Positions 44,600 through 54,442 of a stretch of 64,000 nt of DNA are shown here, in pieces. The stretch spans positions 1,026,060 to 1,090,059 of the forward strand of contig CH002809.1 in NCBI GenBank assembly GCA_000149265.1. The letters are read 5' to 3'. Position numbers and translations under genes: made by a program. Below the pieces are notes generated by a model. That model ran no database searches. It was given only the letters and a program-made list of their open reading frames with translations, and was not told where the DNA came from. How positions within the stretch are numbered: position 1 is the first letter of the stretch; each line of letters opens with the position of its first letter. The DNA comes from Ciona savignyi. Lineage: Eukaryota > Chordata > Ascidiacea > Phlebobranchia > Cionidae.

Positions 44600-47500
44600 T
44601 CATTTTTTTAAATGCAAAAACGACTTTTGTCGTTCTCCTTCATTGATTTCAATCTTGGACCCCGTCACATCTCTGCTGACACCGTCTGGTGGGGGAGGTG
44701 GTGCCGGAGGTAAGCTAGTGACCTCGAGTGGTGGAGGTGGTGGTGGTGACGGTAGCCCACTTGCATCTAATGGCGGTGGTGCTAGTGGTGGGGGCGGTGC
44801 ATTGCTGGCACCTAGTGGTGGAGGTGGTGGGGCATTGCTGACACCTAGTGGTGGAGGTGGTGGTGCATTGATGACATCTAGGAATGAAAATGCTTTAAAA
44901 TCAAAATGACCAATATATTTTAATCTGTTACCGGACATCTTTGATGGTACTTCAGCACTACCTAGTGAAGGTGGGGTCTGATGTGGACCAGGGGGGTGTG
45001 TTGGGCTCACAGTCGTAGATTCACTTTTAAAAGAACCTAGTTGTTGTCTATTGTTTTCAGTGCTGCCCATGAGTTGTTCAGATTTTTCAGTGTTGCCACT
45101 AAAAACTGAAACTTTGTCGTCATCACTGCTTTCTCTTGATGGGGAATTTCCCACAATAGGAACACTGACCTGAAGAATTTCAAGATGTTGTTTAAGCACA
45201 CATGCAAGAACTGTCAAATCAACTTTAAAGTAGAAGATTTTACATTCATGATGATTGTAGTAAAAGGTAAAAAATATAAGATGTTGTACTCGATTCGCTA
45301 AATCAGTGAATCGATTACCTTAGTGAGTCCTTTGTTGCGTCGAGTTTTCTTCGCGAAAATGCTTCCCGCATCACTGTGAGTGCTTACGGAGGACGCCGTT
45401 CGACTCAAATCTCCTCGTTTAATTGACCCAGAGATGCTCCCTCGTCCTGGTTTAAACACGTTCACCTGTGGCTCCGTTTCAAACACATTCACCTGGAAAG
45501 TTTCATGTATTGAATATGATGGCAAGGACTTGCATAGTTATTCTACTTATGGCTCATACCTGTAAAGAGCACAATCCCAAAATTAGACACAAGTACTTGA
45601 TTGATGATAAGTAAACCAATGCTTCATTTTTGAAGAAAAATAACATTTTTTTCCCTACTTTTGGCACTACTATGATTATATACGCCTAATTTTTGAAGTG
45701 TTTAAATAAAAGTAATAAAAACAATATGGAAACAGAAGATATTGATTGTTCTGGTCGGTTGTGTGGGAAGCTTCCCGTGTGCTGGTAATTATGGCAGCGT
45801 TCTGTATAGTCGGATGTGATGGAATCATGCCTCACCCACTCATGTGTTTCAGCTATCTATTAACACTGTTACACCAACCGATAATATTAGAAGCAGAAGC
45901 AGCTATGTTAATTAGTAAGCAAAAGTTGGTGTGTAATTGCACCCACTTGGCCCTCATAACAGCAAATACTGGATTCAAATCATCAAATTATATGTATGTA
46001 ATTATACATTGCCCAATATACACCCCTGGGTTCGTGACATCGATTATATTGTTGAAATCACTTGCTAATCCCTAACACATACCACTGGATTGGGGTCATC
46101 GATAATATCGTTGGAAACTTCTTCCATCTTTAATTCAACCATTGGCACTTTTCCTTCACTGATCCATGCGTTCACTTCTTCCGATCCTTTTCGTTTCTGT
46201 TGACATCAAGTATGGTAGTCATAGGTGTAAAAGTTTAGGTGTAAACGACAACCCGTTATTCTAAACTGAAACCTAATGTAAACAATGAGTTTACAAAAAA
46301 AAACTATAAATGGATCATTTATCGCGTGGCAAAATGTGTGTGTCTTTTACCTACATGTTTAATTTAATTATACTGTACGCCACACAAGTGTTTCACAATC
46401 TCAACTTAAAACAATGTTCTTCAACTAATAGGTTTTGTGACAGACTCATTCGGTTTTAACTTTTATGGGTGTTAAACTTTATTTAACAAATTTTATGGGT
46501 GTCTGTCTCTCTTTCCAATTGTCATATCATCAACATATCTGACAAAACTAAACACTTCGATGTAATGCTACCTATCAGTAACGATCAATATACAGCTTAC
46601 CTTGCGTTTACAACACCATACAATCAGCACCACAATCACAATTACGACGAGAGCAATCCCTGTTGCTGCAAGTGCGGTTTGCCATGCGTTTAATCCGAGA
46701 AATGAGAACGGTGTGGCGCCGGCAACTGGTACAAAACACTCGGAGCTAAACACAAAAGTTGTTTACTGGTCGGCGATCTGAAGTTAATAATAAAGAGAAA
46801 CGAACGGCACAGTAAACGTTGGAAAAAGGCAACACGTCATAGTTTATACGGTTGATCACACAAAACTATTCATGTATATCACATGACGCCATAGGCCCCC
46901 CCTAGAACTGGAGAATGTTCATGACGAATAAATTGTAACAGTTCGTGCAGGTTGTCCCCTTTTCCGCTGTATTGCTACCTGAACAGGTTGTGTAAGGTCA
47001 AAGTGCGCTGGTTTACTACCAAGTGTGCACCTTCTGCCGGTGGTCCACACGCTGCGTCGGAATCCCGGACAAGGAAGTTTTGACTGGCACCTATCTGGAT
47101 CGGTTGCTGCGTTAACTCGGCGGTAGTCACCACAGGGTTGCCAGCGTCCAGATGCTTTGGGTACCATGTGCAAGGGTGATGCCCAGGGGCTTGAAGAACG
47201 TTGAATGATTTCGAATTCTTGCATATTCCGAAATTCTCGCTTTGCCAGCATAAGTTTCTCAAGTGACAAACGGCGGGCTCGAGAATGAACTGAGCGTCCT
47301 TTTGTTGAGTACAGTAAGTATTGCTGCTACACAGAAATATCGTTTCTGTGTCTCGGGGTCACCAATCTGTGGCGCCGGCAACTGGTACAAAACACTCGGA
47401 GCTAAACACAAAAGTTGTTTACTTGTCGGCGATCTGAAGTTAATAAGAAAGAGAAACGAACGGCACAGTAAACGTTGGAAAAAGGCAACACGTCATAGTT

Positions 47501-48829
47501 TATACGGTTGATCACACAAAACTATTCATGTATATCACATGACGCCATAAATATATCACATGACGCCATAAATTGTAACAGTTCGTGCAGGTTGTCCCCT
47601 TTTCCGCTGTATTGCTACCTGAACAGGTTGTGTAAGGTCAAAGTGCGCTGGTTTACTACCAAGTGTGCACCTTCTGCCGGTGGTCCACACGCTGCGTCGG
47701 AATCCCGGACAAGGAAGTTTTGACTGGCACCTATCTGGATCGGTTGCTGCGTTAACTCGGCGGTAGGTACCACAGGGTTGCCAGCGTCCAGATGCTTTGG
47801 GTACCATGTGCAAGGGTGATGCCCAGGGGCTTGAAGAACGTTGAATGATTTCGAGTTCTTGCATATTCCGAAATTCTCGCTTTGCCAGCATAAGTTTCTC
47901 AAGTGACAAACGGCGGGCTCGAGAATGAACTGAGCGTCCTTTTGTTGGGTACAGTAAGTATTGCTGCTACACAGAAATATCGTTTCTGTGTCTCGGGGTC
48001 ACCAATCTGTGGCACCGGCAACTGGTACAAAACACTCGGAGCTAAACACAAAAGTTGTTTACTTGTCGGCGATCTGAAGTTAATAAGAAAGAGAAACGAA
48101 CGGCACAGTAAACGTTGGAAAAAGGCAACACGTCATAGTTTATACGGTTGATCACACAAAACTATTCATGTATATCACATGACGCCATAACGGTAACGTT
48201 CCTGGTATCTGTGTGTGTGTTGTTGTGTTTGTTGTCTGTGTGCCTGTATTTGTCTGTGTGTTTGTTGTTATGTGTTGCGTTGTGTTGTTTGTGTATCTAC
48301 TAGTTGTAGCAGCATGTGTTGTCGGTGTCTTTGTGATGTTGGCAGTTGTAGGCATGCTGGTGTCGGTTGCCATCAAAGTTGACATCGAGGTTGCCGCATC
48401 AGAACTTGTGGTACGAAATAAGGTTGTAGCTCTTGTGGAGGCCTCTGTGTTGGACAAATCTTAGTAACAACTTCAAAGCTAAACTTGGCACCTACCTGTT
48501 GCTTGCGTCATGTTGCCTTGGATACTTATCGCCATTGATGTGACGTCAGGAACAGTCGACGCAGTTGTGACGTCACTAACATTCGCCGCTGTGGTGACGT
48601 CAGGAACAGTCGAAGCCGTTGTGACGTCACTAACATTCGCCGCTGGTGTGACATTGGTCACATTTAAAATCGGCACCGTTGTGACGTCAGTCACATTTAA
48701 AATCGCCGCCGTCATGACGTCAGTCACATTCATATTCGCAGTCGTTATGACGTCAGTCACATTCATATTCGCAGTCGTCATGGCATCAGTCACATTCGCC
48801 GCCATACTTACATTACTATCTCCCTACAA
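44600..48829 (-). CDS. Mucin-like single-pass membrane protein with proline-rich cytoplasmic tail, interrupted by an LTR element
   Basis: I do not recognise an orthologue. Exons in phase: 48829-48496, 48459 to 46601 (interrupted at 46712-48188), 46196-46083, 45492-45319, 45169-44932, 44877-44600; about 504 residues without the first exon, which was not found. Exon 1 of this set encodes tandem NVTDVMTTAN / NVSDVTTASTVPDV repeats with many N-glycosylation sites. The next part is Ser/Thr-rich (TTNTQTNTGTQTTNTTT), then comes a membrane segment (ATGIALVVIVIVVLIVW) followed by CCKRKKRK. The cytoplasmic part is acidic, then Ser-rich, and ends with PPPPPLGVSNAPPPPPLG-type repeats, suited to SH3/WW/EVH1 partners. 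So it is a probable type I cell-surface mucin or receptor. With the LTR element present the frame is broken after IPGTLP. Confidence 0.7.
46712..48188 (-). mobile_element. Gypsy-type LTR retroelement array: LTR-internal-LTR-internal-LTR
   Basis: Three 181-bp LTRs (46712-46892, 47368-47548, 48008-48188) differ from each other at only one to three positions. On the minus strand each internal segment begins with TGGTGACCCCGA, a primer-binding-site-like motif right after the LTR. The segment next to LTR 46712 ends in a purine run (TAGGGGGGG), the polypurine tract. Each internal segment (475 and 459 bp) encodes only a scrap of Gypsy-type polymerase (SSPWASPLHMVPKASGRWQP); most of gag-pol is missing. 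A direct repeat AACGG flanks the array at 46707-46711 and 48189-48193. Confidence 0.85.
48510..48805 (-). repeat. Coding repeat encoding (N)VTDVxT units
   Basis: About ten 27-33-bp units in the first recognised exon of the mucin-like gene. Seven contain exact TGACGTCA. Units pair up (AACATTCGCCGC, CATTCATATTCGCAGTC), suggesting recent expansion. Confidence 0.8.
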
Positions 48830-49190
48830 TATTAAGGCAACCGATATAAGCCTGCCTCACACAAGCTGCATGTACCTCTGAAGCCTCCCGCTACACCTTT
48901 GTGATGTCACTATTTCCGCGCGGCGTGAATCACCGAATATAACAAAGCACTTCTTCCAGCTTTATTACATCATAATTAATCAAAATCGTATGTTATTCGC
49001 AACGCGCAATGCAACAAAGTATATTTGCGATCTATTTTCACTGCTTCTACTTCCGCTTCCTGTTGTGACGTAGCGCTTCACAGTTTCGACGTCGAGTTGA
49101 ATTTTCGCAGTTCATTTTGACCGTTGTGACGTGACCACCTTATCATGACGAAATCAATCAGTGGATAGTTTGTGGGAATTCACCTGAAGG
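48830..49190. other. Region between the SHOX-like stop and the mucin-like exons
   Basis: Should hold the signal-peptide exon and promoter of the mucin-like gene, but no convincing one was found; several GTGACGT motifs are present. Confidence 0.4.
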
Positions 49191-50750
49191 TCATTGTTTT
49201 ATCGCGTCGTCGAAAACTCGCGTCTTCTTTGTTTCGTCATCTAGTGACGTCATAAAACGCTGGATTTTGGGCTCGACGAATCGCGGGTGAAATATGACGT
49301 CGTACCCCGTGGTATATAAAGGCGGAAAAGCTAGGGGGTAGGTGAACGGTGATGGAATAGCAGGAAGTAGGTGAAAGAGCGCGTCAATGCCGGGATAGAA
49401 TGAAGGCAGGTACGGCTTCTCTCGACTCGCAAGGTTGAAATATGGTGCAACTCTGCAGCCAGTTCCGCCTGCAGATTTGTCATTAAGTATATCACGTCAA
49501 CCCTTTTTTTGAATTTTCACACCAGTATTACCTTTCTGCAGCTGACTTTCTTGCTTTCGACATTTCGCTCTTCGATTCTGGAACCACACCTGTGATGTAT
49601 AATGTTGCAATTATGACGTATTAGAGGGCAATTATTGTTCAAAAATATGGTGGTCGAGCGTTAATGGATTAAACGTCACAATATCGATGCATTAGTGTCA
49701 TTATAATTAATATTCATTACATATGCACTATCTGGCTTCTATGCGAAGGGGAATTCCCGGAAAACGAGTTCCAATTTGACACCCAGCGTCGAAAATCCAA
49801 CTGATTAACAGAGTGATCGGTCTTTTACCCGGGGAATATTTAAATCATTCACCTGGACTCGACCCTCGGATAACTTAAGCCTGGAACTGATTTCTTCGCG
49901 CATAAACGCGTCGGGGTAGTGCGTTTCCTCGAAGAGTCTCTCAAGTTCGGCTAATTGCTCGTGACTGAAGTTTGTCCGACTCCGACGTTGCTTCTGCGTC
50001 AAGTGAGTAACATTTGTCCAATATTTCAATTAAACCGCTAATGCACTGCTTGGCTCGTAAGGATGCGAGTCAAATACGTCGAGCCTGGTGTCAAACCCGA
50101 CGCGACGTGGATTCTAATTAATCGATCGATACCCGATCATAATGAATAATTGTAATCACCTTTCCATCGTCGCTGCATGACTCGCATTGGGCTACGTCAT
50201 CAGTCACGTCATAGACAGCTTTGTCATGAGACGGCGACCGAAGGGCTGCGGGGTGAAAAAAATAAAGTAACAAATGATGACTTGAACTATGACACAAACC
50301 GAAATAACCCCCCCCCCCCCCCAACTAACCTAACGAAGCTTACAATCTTATCTCTCTCATACCTGATGCTTTTCCCATTATAATACTCTTCCCAGATTGT
50401 TTACTTTTCCGATTCTTCTCCGACGGCGTTTTACTTCTCTCTAAAGGGAATTTTCCCCAGAACCCTGCCCCTGGAGATTTGCCCGGGAAATCACCCTTCA
50501 ATACTTGCGACTGGAGCGCTTTTAACGGGTCGCACACTTCCGGACCACTGTATGATGTCACACCACCGTCTATTGTCACGTCACTAANNNNNNNNNNNNN
50601 NNNNNNNNNNNNNNNNNNNNNNNNNNNNNNNNNNNNNNNNNNNNNNNNNNNNNNNNNNNNNNNNNNNNNNNNNNNNNNNNNNNNNNNAGCTCGCACTGAG
50701 AATCTGTTTGTCTTCGAGGTGAACCGGTTAGTCGCGTCGTGGCCCGACAT
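49191..50750 (-). CDS. SHOX: SHOX-like paired-class homeobox transcription factor
   Basis: Exons: 50750-50363 (interrupted by a 100-N gap), 50245-50160, 49993-49853, 49589-49532, 49468-49191. The homeodomain spans the last two inner exons: [34 protein letters not shown], then [20 protein letters not shown], split before V at the usual intron. RRAKCRKQE and the downstream CRVAPY are characteristic of SHOX/SHOX2. The C-terminal ~75 residues are proline and aromatic rich ([17 protein letters not shown]) and the vertebrate C-terminal OAR motif is not visible. SHOX proteins are nuclear regulators of skeletal and neural development in vertebrates. The N-terminal start at 50750 is tentative because of the gap. 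It lies head to head with RSRC1 across about 0.9 kb. Confidence 0.88.
50588..50687. other. Assembly gap (100 N) inside SHOX-like exon 1
   Basis: Exactly 100 N. Frame across the gap is arbitrary, so the N-terminal length of the SHOX-like protein is unknown and an intron could be hidden. Confidence 0.99.
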
Positions 50751-51663
50751 CCCAAGAGGATTCAGCCGAATTTCACTGCTCCAACCCCCGCCTGCTTAGC
50801 TTAATTGATCACCCGCTTTTGGCTGATTAGACTGACGGCAAATGGCGGATGCCACCACGCAAAACCCCGGAACTTTTTTCTTCAAATACGAATCGACGCA
50901 AAATTATTTTATTTCCGAACCGGAGGCTTTTACCGAGGCGTCACGTCGTGGTTAATTATGCTTCGGCTTTGAATTTATCTCCAATATTCTAGAACCTATT
51001 ATCCGCTTCATTATGATGTCACACAGTGAAATCACACGCAGTGGGCGCGAATAAATTCATTGATTTAATTATGACGACACAGCTTGGATTGTAACTTAAT
51101 AAGTGACCATCGAAACACAAGTAATCCGCAGATTACACGCGAATAATCAAATTGTTCGACTTGGCCCGATTTTCCCGCTTCCATTTTATTTCCCAATCCT
51201 CCATTACAATAAAGAAATTTAGGCAAATAAGATAATAATCGAAGCAACGCGAACCATCGACAAAGTTCATTATAACACGACAAGATAAAAATAAAAATAT
51301 TTTTAATTAAAATCACGTGATCCCATATTATCAAGATAGAACCGTGACGTCACGAAATTTAAACTAAAAATTTGTCACAATTTCCCGATGAATATTAATT
51401 AGTGTCACTAATCAGCCCGCTCCTAATGTCGCTTAATTATGATCCATACCACCGGTTTCAGTGTTTCCAGGTCGCTAGGGAATATTATATCGGGAAACAC
51501 TGGAGCTAAAACTATTTTGTTTCCAAAGATTTGATTTCTGAAATTAAATCCCGAGCTTTAATTTAATTTGCCGCTTAATTTTTGCTCAGCCGAATTTGGA
51601 AACTCAACGAAATTACGTCACCAACTTGAAGCTTAATCGTGCACTTCATTAGTGACGTAATTG
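50751..51663. promoter_or_regulatory. Divergent SHOX-like / RSRC1 upstream region
   Basis: About 0.9 kb of AT-rich DNA containing many TAATTA/TTAATT cores (homeodomain-type sites), for example near 50953, 51407, 51433 and 51560, and a GTGACGTCACG at about 51343. Regulatory role is inferred. Confidence 0.4.
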
Positions 51664-54437
51664 ATGGGGGCTTCCCCAGAGCATAGGTAAGTTCGTTGTG
51701 CTTGTGCGTTCAATGTTTTTTTTTTATTGTTGGATGCGGGCGCCAATCGGAAGAGTGTAAGATCGAAACCGCCACCGGCGCCACATGATAAAAACGTTTA
51801 ACGAACGCTGCTTACATCCAGTGGATTACTTTATTTGACTAAATTGTAGGAACCTCATAATAATATATAAAACACTGTAAACAATTCGATAACCCGATGG
51901 TTTATATCGGTATTGCGTTTTCTAGTAATCCCGAACTACCGTACCCGTACAATCTTAACTTCTTTAATCTTCTTTAGCCGTCCGAAGAAACGAAAGAAGA
52001 AAGATGAAAAGCGATCGAGGTTGTATGACGTGATAATACCGTTGTATGACGTCATACCACCGTTATTTACGCAGGCGATCGAGAAGCGGAAGTGGGGGAA
52101 GACGAAAGCGATCGCGGTCACGTGACAAATCAAGTCGTCACGCTTTGACGAAATCATCGCGTCGCTCCTCTAGCAGGTGACGTAATAGTTACGATTTTTA
52201 TCGTGACGTCATAATATGCCGTTGACAGATCCCCGCACCGTCGTCGGTCGACAAGTCGCGAAAGAACAAAGAGGTATTGTGACGTCATATAATTCTCTTG
52301 TTATGTCTTCTATAAACATGACGTAACAATCACGCTCGACAGAAAGAGACGTCACGAAAACGCTGTCTTGGGATTGGCCACTGGCACAATGAAGTAAGGC
52401 TACATGTCACCATTTCGTTTTAGAATAAATTATAAAATTATTTTTGCCGTTTTTCAAATATGAAAATTATTTTTGCCATTTTTTCCCGTTTTTCAAATAT
52501 AAAAATTATTTTTCCGTTTTTTTTTTAATTTGCCGTTAGTCCTGATTTATGTTTTCATTGTGGAAACAAAAACTAAACCAAACTATAATTGAAATGTTAC
52601 ACAGGGACGTGATGGATATTGTTCCCGGATTCTCACAAATGGTAATTCCCCTTTTCTTGTGCTGTATATTTTTTATCAACCTTTGACGTCACAGAACCCT
52701 GCCGAACAATCGCGAATTCGAGTTCAAAGAGCGCTGAAAGTGGCAGGTAACATAGATATCATATAAATTTATAAAAACATTATTAGTTTGTTTTTTTAGT
52801 TGAGTCATCGACTCCCGATTTGGAAGAAAAACATTGTGAGTGGATTGCTATTTCTATGACTGTATTATTGCTATAAATACATACTATTTCTATGACTATT
52901 ATTTCTATAAATACATACTATTTCTATGACTATTATTTCTATAAATACATACAATTTCTATGACTATTATTTCTATAAATACATACTACTTCTATGACTA
53001 TTATTTCTATAAATACATACTATTTCTATGACTATTATTTGTATAAATACATACAATTTCTATGACTGTATTATTTTTAAAAATACTTACTATTTCTATG
53101 ACTGTATTATTTCTATAAATGCATACTATTTCTATGACTGTATTATTTCTATAAATACATACTATTTCTATGACTGTATTATTTCTATAAATACATACTA
53201 TTTCTATAATACATACTATTTCTATGAATTTGCTTTCTAAAAGCACCAGAGGAACGCTTAAGCGTGTTGGAACAAATCGATCGAGCGAGACTTATTGAAG
53301 CAATATCTGATGATGATGATTTGCCGACTCTGCATAAACCCAAGGTGATCATAATAATACACTTGATAGGTTACAATATTCATGTTTATCCCCGCAAATG
53401 GGAAAACCAAGGGGGTTAACACACGGGCAATCGTTACATCACCTCGCGCCCACCGTCAGGTTACCAAAGCTAATAAAGTGTGTTGTATATTGTAGTCATG
53501 ATCCTTCAATTTGGTAGAACCCATTAATCTGCTGGGTTCAGGCAATGTCTGTAAAGTGCCTTGCCCAAGGACACAACCAATTAGCTAGCGACCAGTTTTG
53601 CACCTGCAACCTTTCGATTGGAAGGCGACGCACATGAACGCCAGATTAACTGGCCGGACAAATACACTTCCTGTCCACATTACAGCACAGTTATACATCT
53701 CATACCCAAAGTTGACCACAGCTATTCACATAATGCGTACAGTCGAGCACAATTAAGTAGCCAATGCCCACTGTCCATCACTGCAATACGGGTGCTTCTA
53801 AATACTACAGGATCGCTTGGATTGCTATGGAAAGTAATTCTAACCCTGTCCCAAACAGTAATAATATCAACCCCAGAAGCAGAACTAACTTTAACCCCAA
53901 CCCTAACATTAATATCATAATCTTTATCAAGGCTTTTGTAATTACAAAGTATAGTGAGCGATCCAAGCCGATCCTATAGTATTTAGAGTAACCGCTGCAA
54001 TACGCCGCATACATATAGTCAAGCGCAGTAGTTGCACCACATGCCAACAGTCGGGCACAGTAATACACCCCGTGCCCACATTCCAACACCATAATGTCCG
54101 CAGTTGTTCACGGAACGAGAGAGCAACCATGAATCAGCGATATTTGGTCACATGACGATGCTGAGTCATAAAGAAGCCATGGAAATAAAACAACAATCGG
54201 ATGAAAAAGCTTTATTAAAAGCGAAACAAAAAATTGATTTTTATAATCGAGACCCGAAATCATTAATGGGACCCAAGGTAACGCTTCTGATTTTAACTGA
54301 ACTGTGTGGTCATGTTTTGGTGGGTTTCTAAATATCCTTCTTTATTACAGCTACTGTTGAATGCTGATGAAGTTTCCGCAAGATGGATTAACAAGCTGAA
54401 GTCGATTCGAGAAACCATTATGATGTCACAACCTTGA
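51664..54437 (+). CDS. RSRC1: RSRC1-like arginine/serine-rich splicing protein
   Basis: Eleven exons in phase: 51664-51686, 51978-52019, 52075-52176, 52229-52273, 52343-52393, 52605-52641, 52695-52746, 52800-52835, 53244-53344, 54104-54277, 54351-54437; 249 residues. Begins MGASPEHSRPKKRKKKDEKR. Residues about 20-85 are an RS domain (RSRSGSGGRRKRSRSRDKSS, SPHRRRSTSRERTKR). The C-terminal half has MNPAEQSRIRVQRALKVA, like the PPAEQAKARLQ block of human RSRC1, then SPEERLSVLEQIDRARLIEA and ADEVSARWINKLKSIRE, like the human C terminus. RSRC1 (SRrp53) is a nuclear factor in 3' splice site choice. Human RSRC1 is 334 residues, mostly from a longer RS domain. Orthology rests on remembered similarity and is somewhat less sure than the exon structure. 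Confidence 0.75.
52438..52587 (-). repeat. Dispersed repeat C
   Basis: Reverse copy in RSRC1 intron 5 with internal duplication of ATTATTTTTGCCGTTTTTC, ending GTGGAAACAAAAACTAAACC. Confidence 0.65.
52848..53225. repeat. 29-30-bp AT-rich tandem repeat, about 12 units
   Basis: Units TACTATTTCTATGACTATTA and TTTCTATAAATACA fill RSRC1 intron 8. Frames open on both strands across it are artefacts. Confidence 0.85.
53362..53661 (-). mobile_element. SINE-A copy
   Basis: Full-length reverse copy in RSRC1 intron 9. Confidence 0.8.
53664..53790. repeat. Minisatellite monomers (31-bp family)
   Basis: CACAGTTATACATCTCATAC, CCACAGCTATTCACATAATG and CAGTCGAGCACAATTAAG; resumes at 53995-54090 after the MITE. 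Confidence 0.65.
53791..53993. mobile_element. MITE family M2 copy
   Basis: Ends GGTGCTTCTAAATACTACAG and CTATAGTATTTAGAGTAACC; flanked by the direct repeat CTGCAATACG. Core shared with M1. In RSRC1 intron 9. Confidence 0.8.
54341..54346 (-). terminator. Putative PARK7 poly(A) signal inside RSRC1 intron 10
   Basis: TTTATT on the plus strand is AATAAA on the PARK7 strand, about 97 bp past the PARK7 stop. It coincides with the pyrimidine tract of the last RSRC1 acceptor. Confidence 0.5.
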
Positions 54438-54442
54438 CGATG

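Noticed and set aside
44565-44909. Plus-strand frame rich in Gly and Ser
   Set aside because: It is the complement of the proline-rich coding exon of the mucin-like gene, which has splice sites and phase on the minus strand.
47615-47902. Possible protein genes inside the LTR array
   Set aside because: They are shifted frames and short remnants of the retroelement polymerase region, not host genes.
48213-48464. Plus-strand hydrophobic Val-rich frame resembling a membrane protein
   Set aside because: It is the complement of the Thr-rich coding stalk of the mucin-like gene.
52117-52134. An 18-bp intron in RSRC1
   Set aside because: The apparent GT...AG is too short, and reading straight through keeps the RS frame open (RSRSRDKSSR).
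53007-53246. Repetitive Ile/Val/Asn peptide frames
   Set aside because: Translation of a 30-bp AT-rich intronic repeat in RSRC1.
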